Positions 35,694-45,653 of a DNA stretch of 64,000 bases are shown here, in pieces (position 1 is the stretch's first letter; each line of letters begins with the position of its first letter). This DNA comes from Pseudomonadota bacterium (GTDB taxonomy: Bacteria > Pseudomonadota > Gammaproteobacteria > Burkholderiales > Rhodocyclaceae). Where the stretch lies: positions 1 to 64,000 of the forward strand of contig JAFEDK010000047.1 in assembly GCA_018241665.1 (NCBI GenBank), written 5' to 3'. The position numbers and the translations under genes were made by a program. The notes under the pieces are model-generated. The model saw only the letters and a program-made list of their open reading frames with translations, was not told the origin of the DNA and made no database searches.

Positions 35694-37952
35694 ATGAAAC
35701 CCCTGCCCATCAGCCTGCGATCCGAGACGCAGCCCTCATCCTGCGGGTGTAGCGGCACGTGTCACGCCCCTGAGGCGCCTTCCACGAATACGCCTCCACA
35801 AGCCGACAGTACAGAAGGCGGTTTGCTGCTCCGCATTCCGGCAATGGACTGTCCCACTGAAGAGAGCGAGATCCGCCGGGCGGTCGAGCCTATCGGCGCG
35901 ATCAGCGGGCTTCGCTTTGATTTATCGGCCCGCACCCTGCGCATCGATGCGCCCGATGATGCGCTGCCGAGCATCATCGACGCCATCCGCAAGGCAGGCT
36001 TTGCTTCATCTCCGGTCGAGCCGGATGCGCCGGCGGGCATAGGGCACGGTGGCGTTTTCCGCGGCACCGCGTTTCTCGCGACGGCACTCGCTCTGGCGTT
36101 GAGTGCAGAACTCCTGGCCTATGTAATGCCCAACGACCTTATGGCCGAGATTGCCGGGATGGGCTTGGCCGCCATGGCGATCGCGATGGCGGGGTTTTCA
36201 ACCTATCGCAAGGGACTGGCTGCCCTGTCCCAGGGCCGTCTGAACATCAATGCCTTGATGTCGGTTGCGGTGACCGGTGCCTTTGCCATTGGGCAATGGC
36301 CCGAGGCAGCCATGGTGATGGCCCTGTATGCCATTGCAGAACTGATCGAAGCCAGGTCGGTCGATCGGGCACGGAATGCGATCAAGGGCCTGCTCGCGCT
36401 TACGCCCGAAACCGCCGAGGCAAAGCAGCCCGATGGCAGCTGGCGTGCGCAGGACTCCCGCGATGTCGCGCTCGCTACCGTCATCAGGGTCAAGCCCGGG
36501 GTCCGTATCCCTCTGGATGGCGTCGTGACGGCGGGGAACAGCGCGGTCAATCAGGCACCCATCACCGGTGAGAGCCTGCCTGTGGACAAGACCGTCGGCG
36601 ACCCCGTCTTTGCGGGCACGATCAACGAATCGGGGCTATTGGAATTCAAGGTGACGGCGCGCTCCAGCGATACCACGCTGGCCCGGATCATCCATGCGGT
36701 TGAAACGGCGCAAGGCAGCAAGGCGCCCATGCAGCGCTTTGTCGATCGTTTCGCGACAGTCTACACGCCGGCCGTCTTCGTGATCGCACTGGCCGTGGCG
36801 CTGCTCACTCCATGGCTATTGGGATGGAGCTGGACTCAATCCTTTTACAAGGCCTTGGTTCTCCTTGTGATCGCTTGCCCCTGCGCCTTGGTGATTGCAA
36901 CCCCCGTCACGGTCGTGAGCGGACTCGCCGCTGCAGCGCGCCGGGGGATCTTGATCAAAGGCGGCGTCTTCCTTGAAGAAGCGCGCAAGCTCAAAGTCAT
37001 CGCCCTCGACAAGACAGGGACGATCACCGAAGGCAAACCGAAACTGGTTGCCACCGAAATCGTGGACCCGACCGTGCCCGAAAAACTGATTTTGGAGTGG
37101 GCCGGTAGCCTGGCCGCCCACTCCGATCATCCCGTCTCGAAAGCTATTTCAAGCGCACTGGCGCCAAGCTCAAACACGACCGACCATTTCACAGCGTTGC
37201 CAGGGCGCGGTGTCCAAGGGCGTATCGATGACCAAGACCTGATTCTCGGCAACCACCGTTTGATCGAAGAGCGGAAGCTGTGCAATCCCGCTGTCGAGGC
37301 CCGACTCTTTGCGCACGAGGCGCAAGGTCGCACGATGACACTCCTGGCCAACGAACGGGGGGTGCTGGCGATGTTTGCCGTCGCCGACACGATCAAACCC
37401 CACGCCCAGGAGGCCATCTCGGCTTTGCACGCCTTGGGCGTGAAGTCGATCATGCTGTCCGGCGACAACCAGGCGACGGCCAAAGCGGTCGCCATGCAGG
37501 CCGGTGTGGACGACGCACGCGGCAACCTGTTGCCTGATGACAAACTCAATGCCATTGAGGCTTTGCAGAAAGAACGTGGCCCCACGGCGATGACCGGTGA
37601 CGGGATCAACGATGCGCCGGCCTTGGCGCGCGCCGATATCGGTATAGCGATGGGGGCTGCTGGCACGGACACCGCATTGGAAGCTGCCGACGTCGTGATC
37701 ATGAACGATGATCTGCGCCGGATTCCTGAAGCCATTTGGCTCTCGCGCACGACACACCGGGTGCTCTGGCAGAACATCGTTCTGGCGCTGGGAATCAAGA
37801 CGGCTTTTTTTGTCCTGGCCTTGCTGGGCAGCGCGACCATGTGGATGGCGGTGTTCGCCGATATGGGGGCGAGCCTGCTTGTCGTCGGCAACGGGCTGCG
37901 ACTACTGCGCCTTCAGCATCCCGCCGATAAACTCACCAAGGCTCATCTTTGA
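35694..37952 (+). CDS. Zn/Cd/Pb-exporting P1B-type ATPase (CadA/ZntA/PbrA-like)
   Basis: A 752-residue pump from ATG at 35694 (GGAGAT upstream). The N-terminus has a Cys cluster (SSCGCSGTCH) and one metal-binding domain with MDCPTEE in place of GMTCxxC. The core has TGES, CPCALVIATP, DKTGTITEG, HP in SDHPVSK and [10 protein letters not shown]. The last helix has DMGASLLVV, the Asp typical of Zn/Cd/Pb pumps. It follows a CadR/PbrR-type promoter and is expected to export Cd(II), Zn(II) and Pb(II). The czc operon starts 27 bases later. Confidence 0.95.
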   Translation: MKPLPISLRSETQPSSCGCSGTCHAPEAPSTNTPPQADSTEGGLLLRIPAMDCPTEESEIRRAVEPIGAISGLRFDLSARTLRIDAPDDALPSIIDAIRKAGFASSPVEPDAPAGIGHGGVFRGTAFLATALALALSAELLAYVMPNDLMAEIAGMGLAAMAIAMAGFSTYRKGLAALSQGRLNINALMSVAVTGAFAIGQWPEAAMVMALYAIAELIEARSVDRARNAIKGLLALTPETAEAKQPDGSWRAQDSRDVALATVIRVKPGVRIPLDGVVTAGNSAVNQAPITGESLPVDKTVGDPVFAGTINESGLLEFKVTARSSDTTLARIIHAVETAQGSKAPMQRFVDRFATVYTPAVFVIALAVALLTPWLLGWSWTQSFYKALVLLVIACPCALVIATPVTVVSGLAAAARRGILIKGGVFLEEARKLKVIALDKTGTITEGKPKLVATEIVDPTVPEKLILEWAGSLAAHSDHPVSKAISSALAPSSNTTDHFTALPGRGVQGRIDDQDLILGNHRLIEERKLCNPAVEARLFAHEAQGRTMTLLANERGVLAMFAVADTIKPHAQEAISALHALGVKSIMLSGDNQATAKAVAMQAGVDDARGNLLPDDKLNAIEALQKERGPTAMTGDGINDAPALARADIGIAMGAAGTDTALEAADVVIMNDDLRRIPEAIWLSRTTHRVLWQNIVLALGIKTAFFVLALLGSATMWMAVFADMGASLLVVGNGLRLLRLQHPADKLTKAHL

Positions 37953-37979
37953 GTTGGAGCGTCTTCCGGTATACTTCTG

Positions 37980-38339
37980 ATGATGCGTTTTTGGGTTGCC
38001 GTCCTTCTGGCTGTATTCATGCCGCTCCAGCTTAGCTGGTCAGCGGTAGGCGCCTATTGCCAGCATGAGGCAGGCAAAAAAGCCCACCATTTCGGACATC
38101 ATAGTCACGAGCACAAAGCATCGAAGGCGGAGGCCTCCAAGCCATCTGATTCTGGCGAAGGTGTCTCCATCGACGGAGACTGTGGGCTGTGCCACTACAG
38201 CGCTCTCAAAATTCTCGGGCAGGACACACTCTGCCTGCCTCGGTGTCCGGTGCCCTCTACACCGGAATCAACGCCAGCCTTCTTTCGCACCCACATTCCC
38301 CCAGGCCCCGAACGGCCCAACTGGATCGCTGCGCTCTGA
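37980..38339 (+). CDS. czcI: CzcI-like periplasmic protein
   Basis: A 119-residue protein with a signal peptide (MMRFWVAVLLAVFMPLQLSW). The mature part has a His-rich segment (HHFGHHSHEHK) and Cys residues (DCGLCHYS and LCLPRCP), as in CzcI, a modulator of the czc cation-efflux operon whose exact action is unresolved. It follows the ATPase by 27 bases and leads into czcCBA. No strong ribosome-binding site is visible, so it may be coupled to the ATPase gene. Confidence 0.8.
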   Translation: MMRFWVAVLLAVFMPLQLSWSAVGAYCQHEAGKKAHHFGHHSHEHKASKAEASKPSDSGEGVSIDGDCGLCHYSALKILGQDTLCLPRCPVPSTPESTPAFFRTHIPPGPERPNWIAAL

Positions 38340-38363
38340 TTCGGCGCAGCGACCTGCTTTAGT

Positions 38364-38384
38364 TTCCACTTAGGTTCCACTTAG
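38364..38384 (+). repeat. Two direct 10-base repeats before czcC
   Basis: TTCCACTTAG occurs at 38364-38373 and again at 38375-38384, an 11-base period, about one helical turn. It lies in the 135-base gap before czcC and may bind a regulator, but no CzcR-type box is recognised. Confidence 0.4.
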
Positions 38385-38474
38385 AGCCCGCCGTCAGGCT
38401 GCGCTCGCGCCGGATCTCATCTGTTTCGTCGTCCTGTCGGTTTCTGCCGACGACTGCACAACAAGGAGATTTCA

Positions 38475-39779
38475 ATGCGCACCCCCGTGCCATTCAGAAC
38501 CGCTTTTCCGCTGCTCGCGGTCCTTTTTGCGACCGCATTCGGTGCCCATGCTCAGGCTCAGGCTCAGGCGCCGGCATCGCTTTCCTCCCAGACTGTCGTC
38601 CTCAATCAACTTCCCATCGAAGCCGGTGGTCCGCTGACGCTTGCCGTAGCGCTCGATCTGGCCCTTCGGGCCAACCCTGACATCACCGTAGCCCTTCGCG
38701 AACGCGAAGCCAGCGAAGGCGCTGAGATCCAGGGACGCGCACGGCCCAATCCATCCATCGAGTATCTTGTGGAGGACACCCGCGCCACGACGCGCACCAC
38801 AACCGTACAGCTCAACCAGCCCATTGAGCTCGCAGGCAAGCGGAGCGCCCGGATTGCGATCGCCGAGCGCGGCCGCGACCTCGCTGACATCGAACTGGCC
38901 ACTCGCCGTGCCGAGATCCGTGCCTTGGTCATCAGCACTTTCTTTGACGTACTTTCGGCACAAGAGCGAACCCGGCTCGCAAAAGAGACCGTCACCCTCG
39001 CGGAGCGAGCCACAGCTGCGGTTTCCAAGCGTGTCATCGCCGGAAAAGTCTCTCCCGTCGAGGAGACCAAGGCGCGTGTCGCGGAAGCCGGGGTCCGGGT
39101 CGAACTGGCTCAGGCTCAAGGTGAGCTGCGGGTTGCCCGTCAGCGGCTGACAGGGCTCTGGGGCAATCCGATCCCGCGATTCGAACGTGCAGAAGGTGAC
39201 GTCGACACGCTTCCGCCAATACCGTCTTCCAACACGGTCGAGCAGCGTATCGAGGCATCACCCGTCCTAAAGCGGGCCTCAGTCGAGATCACGCGGCGCA
39301 CCTCTGTCACGGCGCTGGAGCGTGCCCGGCGCATTCCTGACCCAACAATCAGCGTCGGGGTAAAACGTGCCGAGGAGCTTGGTCGAGATCAACTCCTCGT
39401 GGGCGTGTCCATCCCAATTCCCGTCTTCGACAGCAACCGCGGCAACCTCCTCGAAGCCCTCAAGCGGGAAGACAAGGCGCGGGACGAACATACCGCCCTG
39501 CGGGTCCGGCTTACCGGTGATGTCCTGCAGGCCCGTGAGCGGCTGAGCAACAGCCGACTTGAGCTCGAATCCCTACAACGCGACGTGCTGCCCGGGGCGC
39601 AACTGGCCTACGAGAACGCAGCGAAGGGTTTTGAGCTGGGCAAATTCAGCTTTCTCGATGTCCTCGATGCCCAGCGGACGCTATTCCAGGCACGTAACCA
39701 ATACCTGCGCGCCGTAACCGACACCCATCGGGCCTCGGCCGAAATCGATCGCCTTCTGGCTGATCGTATCTCTGAATAA
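38475..39779 (+). CDS. czcC: CzcC, outer-membrane efflux factor
   Basis: A 434-residue TolC-family protein with a signal peptide ending around AHAQA. The two repeated helical regions include LAVALDLALRANPDITVALRE and a GKFSFLDVLDAQRTL motif near the C-terminus. AAGGAG precedes the ATG. It starts the czcCBA block, completing the channel across the outer membrane for Co, Zn and Cd efflux. Confidence 0.93.
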   Translation: MRTPVPFRTAFPLLAVLFATAFGAHAQAQAQAPASLSSQTVVLNQLPIEAGGPLTLAVALDLALRANPDITVALREREASEGAEIQGRARPNPSIEYLVEDTRATTRTTTVQLNQPIELAGKRSARIAIAERGRDLADIELATRRAEIRALVISTFFDVLSAQERTRLAKETVTLAERATAAVSKRVIAGKVSPVEETKARVAEAGVRVELAQAQGELRVARQRLTGLWGNPIPRFERAEGDVDTLPPIPSSNTVEQRIEASPVLKRASVEITRRTSVTALERARRIPDPTISVGVKRAEELGRDQLLVGVSIPIPVFDSNRGNLLEALKREDKARDEHTALRVRLTGDVLQARERLSNSRLELESLQRDVLPGAQLAYENAAKGFELGKFSFLDVLDAQRTLFQARNQYLRAVTDTHRASAEIDRLLADRISE

Positions 39780-39797
39780 CGCAAGGAGGATTCCAAG

Positions 39798-41036
39798 ATG
39801 AATCTGAAGAACATGACGACCCGGATCAGCCGAAAGCACCTGATCGCCGTAGCCCTGATCATCGCCTTTGGCGGAGTAGCAGGAGGGTTCATTCTGCACA
39901 GCGGACAGGCAGCCAAGGCAGACGGCACCCACGCCAACGATGCTGCACATGATGACGCGGAACACCATAACAAGCCCGCGACGGAGATTCCACCGGACCG
40001 AGAGGAAGGCAAGGTCGAGCTCAGCGACGAGCAGATCAAGACCGCAGGAATTGAGATCGACAAAGCCGGCCCAGCCCGGATTCGATCATCTCTGCAACTC
40101 CCCGGGGAAATTCGCTTCAATGAGGATCGCACAGCGCACGTCGTTCCGCGTGTTGCCGGGGTCGTGCAGAGTGTGTCGGCCAATCTGGGACAGATCGTCA
40201 AGAAAGGGCAAGTGCTGGCCGTACTGGCAAGCCCGGCGCTTTCTGAACAACGTAGCGAGTTGATGGCGGCTCAGAAGCGGTTGAGCTTTGCCAGAACAGC
40301 CTATGAGCGGGAGCAGAAGCTGTGGGAGCAAAAAATCTCCGCCGAGCAGGACTACCTGCAGGCACAACAGGTGTTGCGTGAGGCCGAAATTGCCGTTGCC
40401 AACGTGCAGCAGAAGCTCACCGCCATCGGTGCCAGTGTGGATGCGGATGGCGGCCTCAACCGCTATGTGCTGCGTGCTCCCTTTGATGGAATGGTCGTTG
40501 AAAAGCACATAGCCCTGGGTGAGGCGGTCAAGGAGGACGGCCAAGTGTTCACGGTCTCCGATCTGACCACTGTCTGGGCGGAAATCAGTGTGCCGGCCAA
40601 GGATCTGGCCCGGGTCAGGGTTGGAGAAAAGGTCTCCATCAAGGCTTCGTCCTTCGACTCTACGGCGACCGGCACCGTGGCCTATGTGGGCGCGCTCATC
40701 GGTGAGCAAACCCGTACGGCACGGGCTCGGGTGCTCCTCTCGAATCCCCAGGGAAGCTGGCGTCCTGGCCTCTTCGTCAACGTGGAAGTGATCTCGAACG
40801 AAACCAAAGTGCCGGTCGCCGTGCTTTCGGAAGCGATCCAAAGCATGGACGGAAAGAGCGTTATGTTCGTCCGAGTCGATGATGGTTTTGTGACGCAGCC
40901 CGTCAAGATCGGGCGTAGCGATGGAGCACGCACCGAAATCCTGTCCGGACTCAAGACAGGCACCCCCTATGCCACTGCCGGCAGCTTCGTGCTCAAGGCG
41001 GAAATCGGCAAAGGCTCGGCTGAACACGAGCACTGA
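39798..41036 (+). CDS. czcB: CzcB, membrane-fusion protein
   Basis: A 412-residue periplasmic adaptor with an N-terminal anchor (residues about 12-36) and a His-rich stretch (HANDAAHDDAEHHNK) that may collect metal. The lipoyl and hairpin region (PRVAGVVQSVSANLGQIVKK) and beta barrel follow. AAGGAGG lies upstream. It connects CzcA to CzcC and is the middle gene of czcCBA, 18 bases after czcC. Confidence 0.95.
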   Translation: MNLKNMTTRISRKHLIAVALIIAFGGVAGGFILHSGQAAKADGTHANDAAHDDAEHHNKPATEIPPDREEGKVELSDEQIKTAGIEIDKAGPARIRSSLQLPGEIRFNEDRTAHVVPRVAGVVQSVSANLGQIVKKGQVLAVLASPALSEQRSELMAAQKRLSFARTAYEREQKLWEQKISAEQDYLQAQQVLREAEIAVANVQQKLTAIGASVDADGGLNRYVLRAPFDGMVVEKHIALGEAVKEDGQVFTVSDLTTVWAEISVPAKDLARVRVGEKVSIKASSFDSTATGTVAYVGALIGEQTRTARARVLLSNPQGSWRPGLFVNVEVISNETKVPVAVLSEAIQSMDGKSVMFVRVDDGFVTQPVKIGRSDGARTEILSGLKTGTPYATAGSFVLKAEIGKGSAEHEH

Positions 41037-41053
41037 GGGAAAGGTGAACGATC

Positions 41054-44000
41054 ATGTTTGAACGCATCATTCGCTTTTCCATTGAACAGCGCTGGCTCAT
41101 CCTTCTGGCGGTTTTCGGGATGGCTGCGCTGGGGGTCTTCAGTTACCAGAAGCTTCCCATCGACGCCGTGCCCGACATCACCAATGTCCAGGTCCAGATC
41201 AATACCCTGGCCCCGGGCTACTCCCCGCTTGAAACGGAGCAGCGGGTGACCTACCCCATCGAAACGGTGATGGCCGGTCTGCCCAACCTGGTCCAGACAC
41301 GCTCCTTGTCTCGCTACGGTCTGTCCCAGGTGACGGTGATCTTCAAGGATGGGACCGACATCTACTTCGCACGACAACTGGTGAACGAACGGATCCAAGG
41401 CGCGCGGGACAAGCTGCCCGCCGGCATATCGCCAGCCCTGGGGCCGATATCGACCGGGCTCGGCGAAATCTACCTATGGACGGTGGAAGCAAAGGAAGAC
41501 GCCAGGAAACCGGATGGCAGCCCCTACACCCCCATCGACCTGCGGGAGATACAGGATTGGATCATCAAGCCACAACTGCGCAATGTGCCGGGCGTGACGG
41601 AAATCAATTCCATTGGCGGCTATGCCAAGGAATATCAGGTCGCTCCCTTGCCGGAACGCCTGGCGGCCTACGGCATGACGCTCCAAGAGATCGTCACCGC
41701 GCTGGAACGTAACAATGGCAATGTCGGGGCCGGCTACATCGAAAAACGAGGGGAGCAATACCTGGTTCGCGCGCCCGGGCAGGTGAAGACCGAAGAGGAC
41801 ATTCGCAACGTCATCATCGGCACCGCGCAGGGTCTCCCGATCCGCATCCGTGACGTGGCCGAGGTAGGCATTGGCCGGGAGCTTCGCACTGGGGCTGCCA
41901 CCGATAATGGTCGTGAGGTGGTGCTCGGCACCGTCTTCATGCTGATCGGCCAGAATAGCCGCACAGTTTCCCAGGCCGTGGTCAAGAAAATGGAGGAGAT
42001 CAACCGCAACCTGCCTGCCGGGGTGGAGGCAGTCACCGTCTATGACCGCACCACGCTGGTGGACAAGGCGATTGCCACGGTGAAAAAGAACCTCCTGGAA
42101 GGCGCCATTCTCGTCATCGCCATCCTGTTCCTGTTCCTCGGCAACATCCGGGCCGCACTTATCACCGCCTGCATCATCCCTCTGGCGATGCTGTTTACGT
42201 TCTCAGGCATGGTGGCCAACAAGGTGAGTGCCAACCTGATGAGTCTCGGCGCGCTCGATTTTGGCATCATCATCGACGGTGCCGTGGTGATCGTCGAGAA
42301 CTGTGTCCGCCGGCTATCCCATGCGCGGGCATCCCTGGGCCGTCCCCTGAACCGGACGGAGCGCTTCCACGAGGTTTTCAAAGCCTCGCGCGAGTCGCGT
42401 CGAGCATTGCTTTTTGGGCAACTGATCATCATGGTGGTCTACCTGCCGATCTTTGCCCTGACCGGCGTCGAGGGCAAGATGTTCCATCCGATGGCCTTTA
42501 CCGTCGTCATTGCACTCCTGGGCGCGATGATCCTGTCGGTGACCTTCATCCCAGCCGCGGTGGCTCTCTTCATCGGTGACAAGGTGTCCGAGAAGGAGAA
42601 CCGCCTGATGCACTTGGCCAAGGAGGCCTACGCACCTGCACTCCAGTGGGCCATGAGCGCCAAGCCCGTCGTGCTCACGTTTGCCCTCGTGACAGTGATG
42701 CTCAGTGGTCTGATCGCCATGCGGATGGGCAGCGAGTTCATTCCGAATCTCAATGAAGGTGATTTCGCCATCCAGGCCCTGCGCATCCCGGGTACCAGCC
42801 TGACGCAGTCGGTAGCCATGCAGCGGCAGCTGGAGAGCCGACTGAAAGAGAAATTCCCAGAGGTCGAGCGTGTCTTTGCACGGACGGGGACGGCCGAAAT
42901 CGCTTCGGACCCGATGCCGCCTAACATCTCGGATGGCTACATCATGCTCAAGCCCGAGAAGGACTGGCCCGAGCCCAGGCGAGCGCGTGACACCTTGCTG
43001 GAAGCCATTCAGGCCGAAGTGGCCACCTTGCCTGGAAACAATTATGAGTTCTCTCAACCCATCCAGCTTCGTTTTAACGAGTTGATCTCCGGTGTCCGAA
43101 GTGATGTGGCCATCAAGATCTTTGGCGACGACATGGACGTTCTGAATGGAACGGCCACGGAGATTGCCGCCATGCTGGAAAAAATCAATGGAGCCTCCGA
43201 AGTGAAGGTGGAGCAAACCACGGGCTTGCCAGTGTTGACCGTTCAAATCGACAGGGACAAGAGTTCCCGCTACGGGCTGAATTTCGGGGATGTGCAGGAT
43301 GCTGTGGCGACTGCGGTCGGTGGTCGTGAAGCCGGGACCGTCTTCGAAGGCGATCGTCGTTTTGACATCCAGGTCCGGCTGCCCGACAACCTGAGGAGTG
43401 ATCTGGAGGCGATCAGGCGGCTCCCGATTCCATTGCCACGCGGCGGTGCCGCAGGAGAGACCCGGGCGAATTTCATTCCACTGGCCGAGATCGCCACCCT
43501 GGACCTGGCCCCCGGCCCCAACCAGGTGAGCCGGGAAAACGGCAAACGACGAATCGTGGTGAGTGCCAATGTACGAGGTCGGGATATCGGTTCCTTCGTT
43601 GGGGAGGCCGAACGGGGTCTCTCACAAATCAAGGTACCCGCAGGATACTGGACAACGTGGGGAGGCACCTTTGAGAACCTGCAGTCCGCCACGGCACGCC
43701 TGCAAGTCGTCGTGCCCGTTGCGCTGCTTCTCGTTTTTGTGTTGCTCTTTGCGATGTTCGGCAACATAAAGGATGGCCTCCTGGTGTTTTCGGGCATCCC
43801 GTTCGCACTGACCGGAGGCATCATTGCCCTGTGGCTACGTGACATTCCCCTTTCCATCTCGGCGGCAGTGGGCTTCATTGCCTTGTGCGGCGTTGCGGTA
43901 CTGAATGGCCTGGTGATGATTGCTTATATCCGCAGCCTGCGCGAGGAAGGCCAGGCGCTTGATCCCGCGATCCGCGAAGGGGCTTTGACCCGTCTGCGCC

Positions 44001-44218
44001 CCGTTCTCATGACGGCGCTGGTGGCATCCCTGGGTTTTGTGCCGATGGCGATCGCAACAGGGACGGGTGCGGAAGTTCAGCGCCCCCTGGCCACTGTCGT
44101 GATTGGTGGCATCCTCTCATCGACCATCCTTACTCTGCTTGTGCTGCCACTGCTATATCGCTTGGCACACGGCTCAGATGAAGACATTGAAGGCGAGGAT
44201 TCACCTGGGACTAATTGA
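41054..44218 (+). CDS. czcA: CzcA, Co/Zn/Cd RND efflux pump
   Basis: A 1054-residue inner-membrane RND transporter. The HME1 signature DFGIIIDGAVVIVEN in helix 4 carries the two Asp and one Glu of Zn/Co/Cd pumps, in contrast to the HME4 type of cusA. The periplasmic porter domains and the second membrane half (AVGFIALCGVAVLNG) are complete. It is the last gene of the czc operon, 17 bases after czcB, and is followed by a long hairpin. Confidence 0.97.
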   Translation: MFERIIRFSIEQRWLILLAVFGMAALGVFSYQKLPIDAVPDITNVQVQINTLAPGYSPLETEQRVTYPIETVMAGLPNLVQTRSLSRYGLSQVTVIFKDGTDIYFARQLVNERIQGARDKLPAGISPALGPISTGLGEIYLWTVEAKEDARKPDGSPYTPIDLREIQDWIIKPQLRNVPGVTEINSIGGYAKEYQVAPLPERLAAYGMTLQEIVTALERNNGNVGAGYIEKRGEQYLVRAPGQVKTEEDIRNVIIGTAQGLPIRIRDVAEVGIGRELRTGAATDNGREVVLGTVFMLIGQNSRTVSQAVVKKMEEINRNLPAGVEAVTVYDRTTLVDKAIATVKKNLLEGAILVIAILFLFLGNIRAALITACIIPLAMLFTFSGMVANKVSANLMSLGALDFGIIIDGAVVIVENCVRRLSHARASLGRPLNRTERFHEVFKASRESRRALLFGQLIIMVVYLPIFALTGVEGKMFHPMAFTVVIALLGAMILSVTFIPAAVALFIGDKVSEKENRLMHLAKEAYAPALQWAMSAKPVVLTFALVTVMLSGLIAMRMGSEFIPNLNEGDFAIQALRIPGTSLTQSVAMQRQLESRLKEKFPEVERVFARTGTAEIASDPMPPNISDGYIMLKPEKDWPEPRRARDTLLEAIQAEVATLPGNNYEFSQPIQLRFNELISGVRSDVAIKIFGDDMDVLNGTATEIAAMLEKINGASEVKVEQTTGLPVLTVQIDRDKSSRYGLNFGDVQDAVATAVGGREAGTVFEGDRRFDIQVRLPDNLRSDLEAIRRLPIPLPRGGAAGETRANFIPLAEIATLDLAPGPNQVSRENGKRRIVVSANVRGRDIGSFVGEAERGLSQIKVPAGYWTTWGGTFENLQSATARLQVVVPVALLLVFVLLFAMFGNIKDGLLVFSGIPFALTGGIIALWLRDIPLSISAAVGFIALCGVAVLNGLVMIAYIRSLREEGQALDPAIREGALTRLRPVLMTALVASLGFVPMAIATGTGAEVQRPLATVVIGGILSSTILTLLVLPLLYRLAHGSDEDIEGEDSPGTN

Positions 44219-44243
44219 TGTTTCCCTGAGCGCTCATCCACAC

Positions 44244-44284
44244 AAGCCTGCCGGCAGCCCCATTCAACGGCGGCCGACAGGCTT
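44244..44284 (+). terminator. Long hairpin after czcA
   Basis: AAGCCTGCCGGC and GCCGACAGGCTT form a 12-base-pair stem with one mismatch and a loop of about 17 bases, 26 bases after czcA. No T tract follows, so rho-independent action is uncertain, but the position suits an operon end. Confidence 0.5.
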
Positions 44285-44367
44285 GCGAGTCCGCTCATTC
44301 ACCCATAGCCTTTTACGGGATTTGGCTTGTTTCCCCTGTGGTGGTTTTGTCATACCCTTGATGCTTC

Positions 44368-45648
44368 ATGAACCGCCTTGACCAATACCTTGAAGCTGCC
44401 CAGCGGGAAAACACCCGACTGAGCTACGAGTCGGCCTTGCGACACTTCGAGGTCGAATGGGGAGGCTTCTTGCCGGCCACCACTGACTCAGTTGCCCGCT
44501 ATCTGGCCGACTACGGCAGCAAGCTTGCGTCCAGCACGCTGCGCCAGCGTTTGGCAGCGCTGGCACGGTGGCATGCCGATCACGGTTTCGTTGATCCGAC
44601 CAAAGCCCCCCTGATTCGCCAGGTTCTCAAGGGCATCCGTGCGCTCCATCCCAGTCAGGAGAAGCAGGCCAAACCCCTCGAACTTGACCGTCTGCAGCAT
44701 ATTGTCGATTGGCTTAACCGAGGGATTGCCCTTGCTCAAGAATCTGACGATCGACGGGCGCTCCTCCGGTATACCCGCGATCGGGCACTTGTCCTCGTTG
44801 GTTTCTGGCGGGGCTTTAGAGCGGACGAACTTTCCAGTCTGCGCATTGAATACATCGAGGTCGTCCCGGGCGAAGGCTTGACCTGCTATCTCCCGCGAAG
44901 CAAAGGAGACAGGGAATTTGCGGGACGGCGCTTCCAATGTCCGGCCTTGTCGAGACTCTGTCCCGTGACCGCATATTCGACATGGATCGCAACCGCGGGA
45001 CTCGTCGAAGGTGAGGTTTTTCGGAAGATTGGGCGATGGGGAAGCCTCGCGCCGACGGGACTGCATCCGGGAAGCCTGATCCCGCTGCTGCGGGAGATCT
45101 TTGCTGCTGCGGGGATCGAGGAATCGGGAGACTACAGCAGTCACTCACTGCGCCGAGGCTTTGCAGGGTGGGCCCGGGCCAGCGGTTGGGACGTGAAGGA
45201 CTTGATGGCCTATGTCGGCTGGAAGGACATCAAGTCGGCCATGCGTTACATCGATGCAGTGGATTCCGGGCTGCAGGCGCGATTCGAGAAGGGGTTGATC
45301 TTGCGGGAGGTGCCTGCTGAAGATAAAACCGCGCCGGCGGAGTCACGCCTTGCGTCCGAGACTGCCACTGTCCGCGTAAAACTCACGTTGATCCGTCTGA
45401 GCGAGTCAGCGCGCGGCATGAACCGGGCCCGCCAAGCCATTGAACAGCACTGTTTCGAACCCTTGAACATGCGCCGTATCAACGCGGACGGCTCCGAGTA
45501 CGAACTGGCGATTCCCCTTGTATCCAGAGATGCGCTGGACGAAACGATCTATGAGTTGATCGACACGATGTATCAGCTTGCGGATGACAATCACTGCGGA
45601 CTCGAAACACGCTTCCACGAACCTGCGACCAACACCACCTGGGATTGA
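44368..45648 (+). CDS. Tyrosine recombinase / integrase
   Basis: A 426-residue site-specific recombinase. The N-terminal core-binding domain (ENTRLSYESALRHFEVEWG) is followed by the catalytic domain with Arg151 (GFRADEL), Lys179 (RSKGD), His259-x-x-Arg262 (HSLRRG), Trp285 and nucleophile Tyr294 (AMRYID): the complete set. About 100 extra residues lie at the C-terminus. In Tn4651/Tn4652-type Tn3 transposons a tyrosine recombinase resolves cointegrates, and a Tn3-type transposase lies downstream here. It is probably translated together with the next two genes. Confidence 0.93.
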   Translation: MNRLDQYLEAAQRENTRLSYESALRHFEVEWGGFLPATTDSVARYLADYGSKLASSTLRQRLAALARWHADHGFVDPTKAPLIRQVLKGIRALHPSQEKQAKPLELDRLQHIVDWLNRGIALAQESDDRRALLRYTRDRALVLVGFWRGFRADELSSLRIEYIEVVPGEGLTCYLPRSKGDREFAGRRFQCPALSRLCPVTAYSTWIATAGLVEGEVFRKIGRWGSLAPTGLHPGSLIPLLREIFAAAGIEESGDYSSHSLRRGFAGWARASGWDVKDLMAYVGWKDIKSAMRYIDAVDSGLQARFEKGLILREVPAEDKTAPAESRLASETATVRVKLTLIRLSESARGMNRARQAIEQHCFEPLNMRRINADGSEYELAIPLVSRDALDETIYELIDTMYQLADDNHCGLETRFHEPATNTTWD

Positions 45649-45653
45649 TTCAC

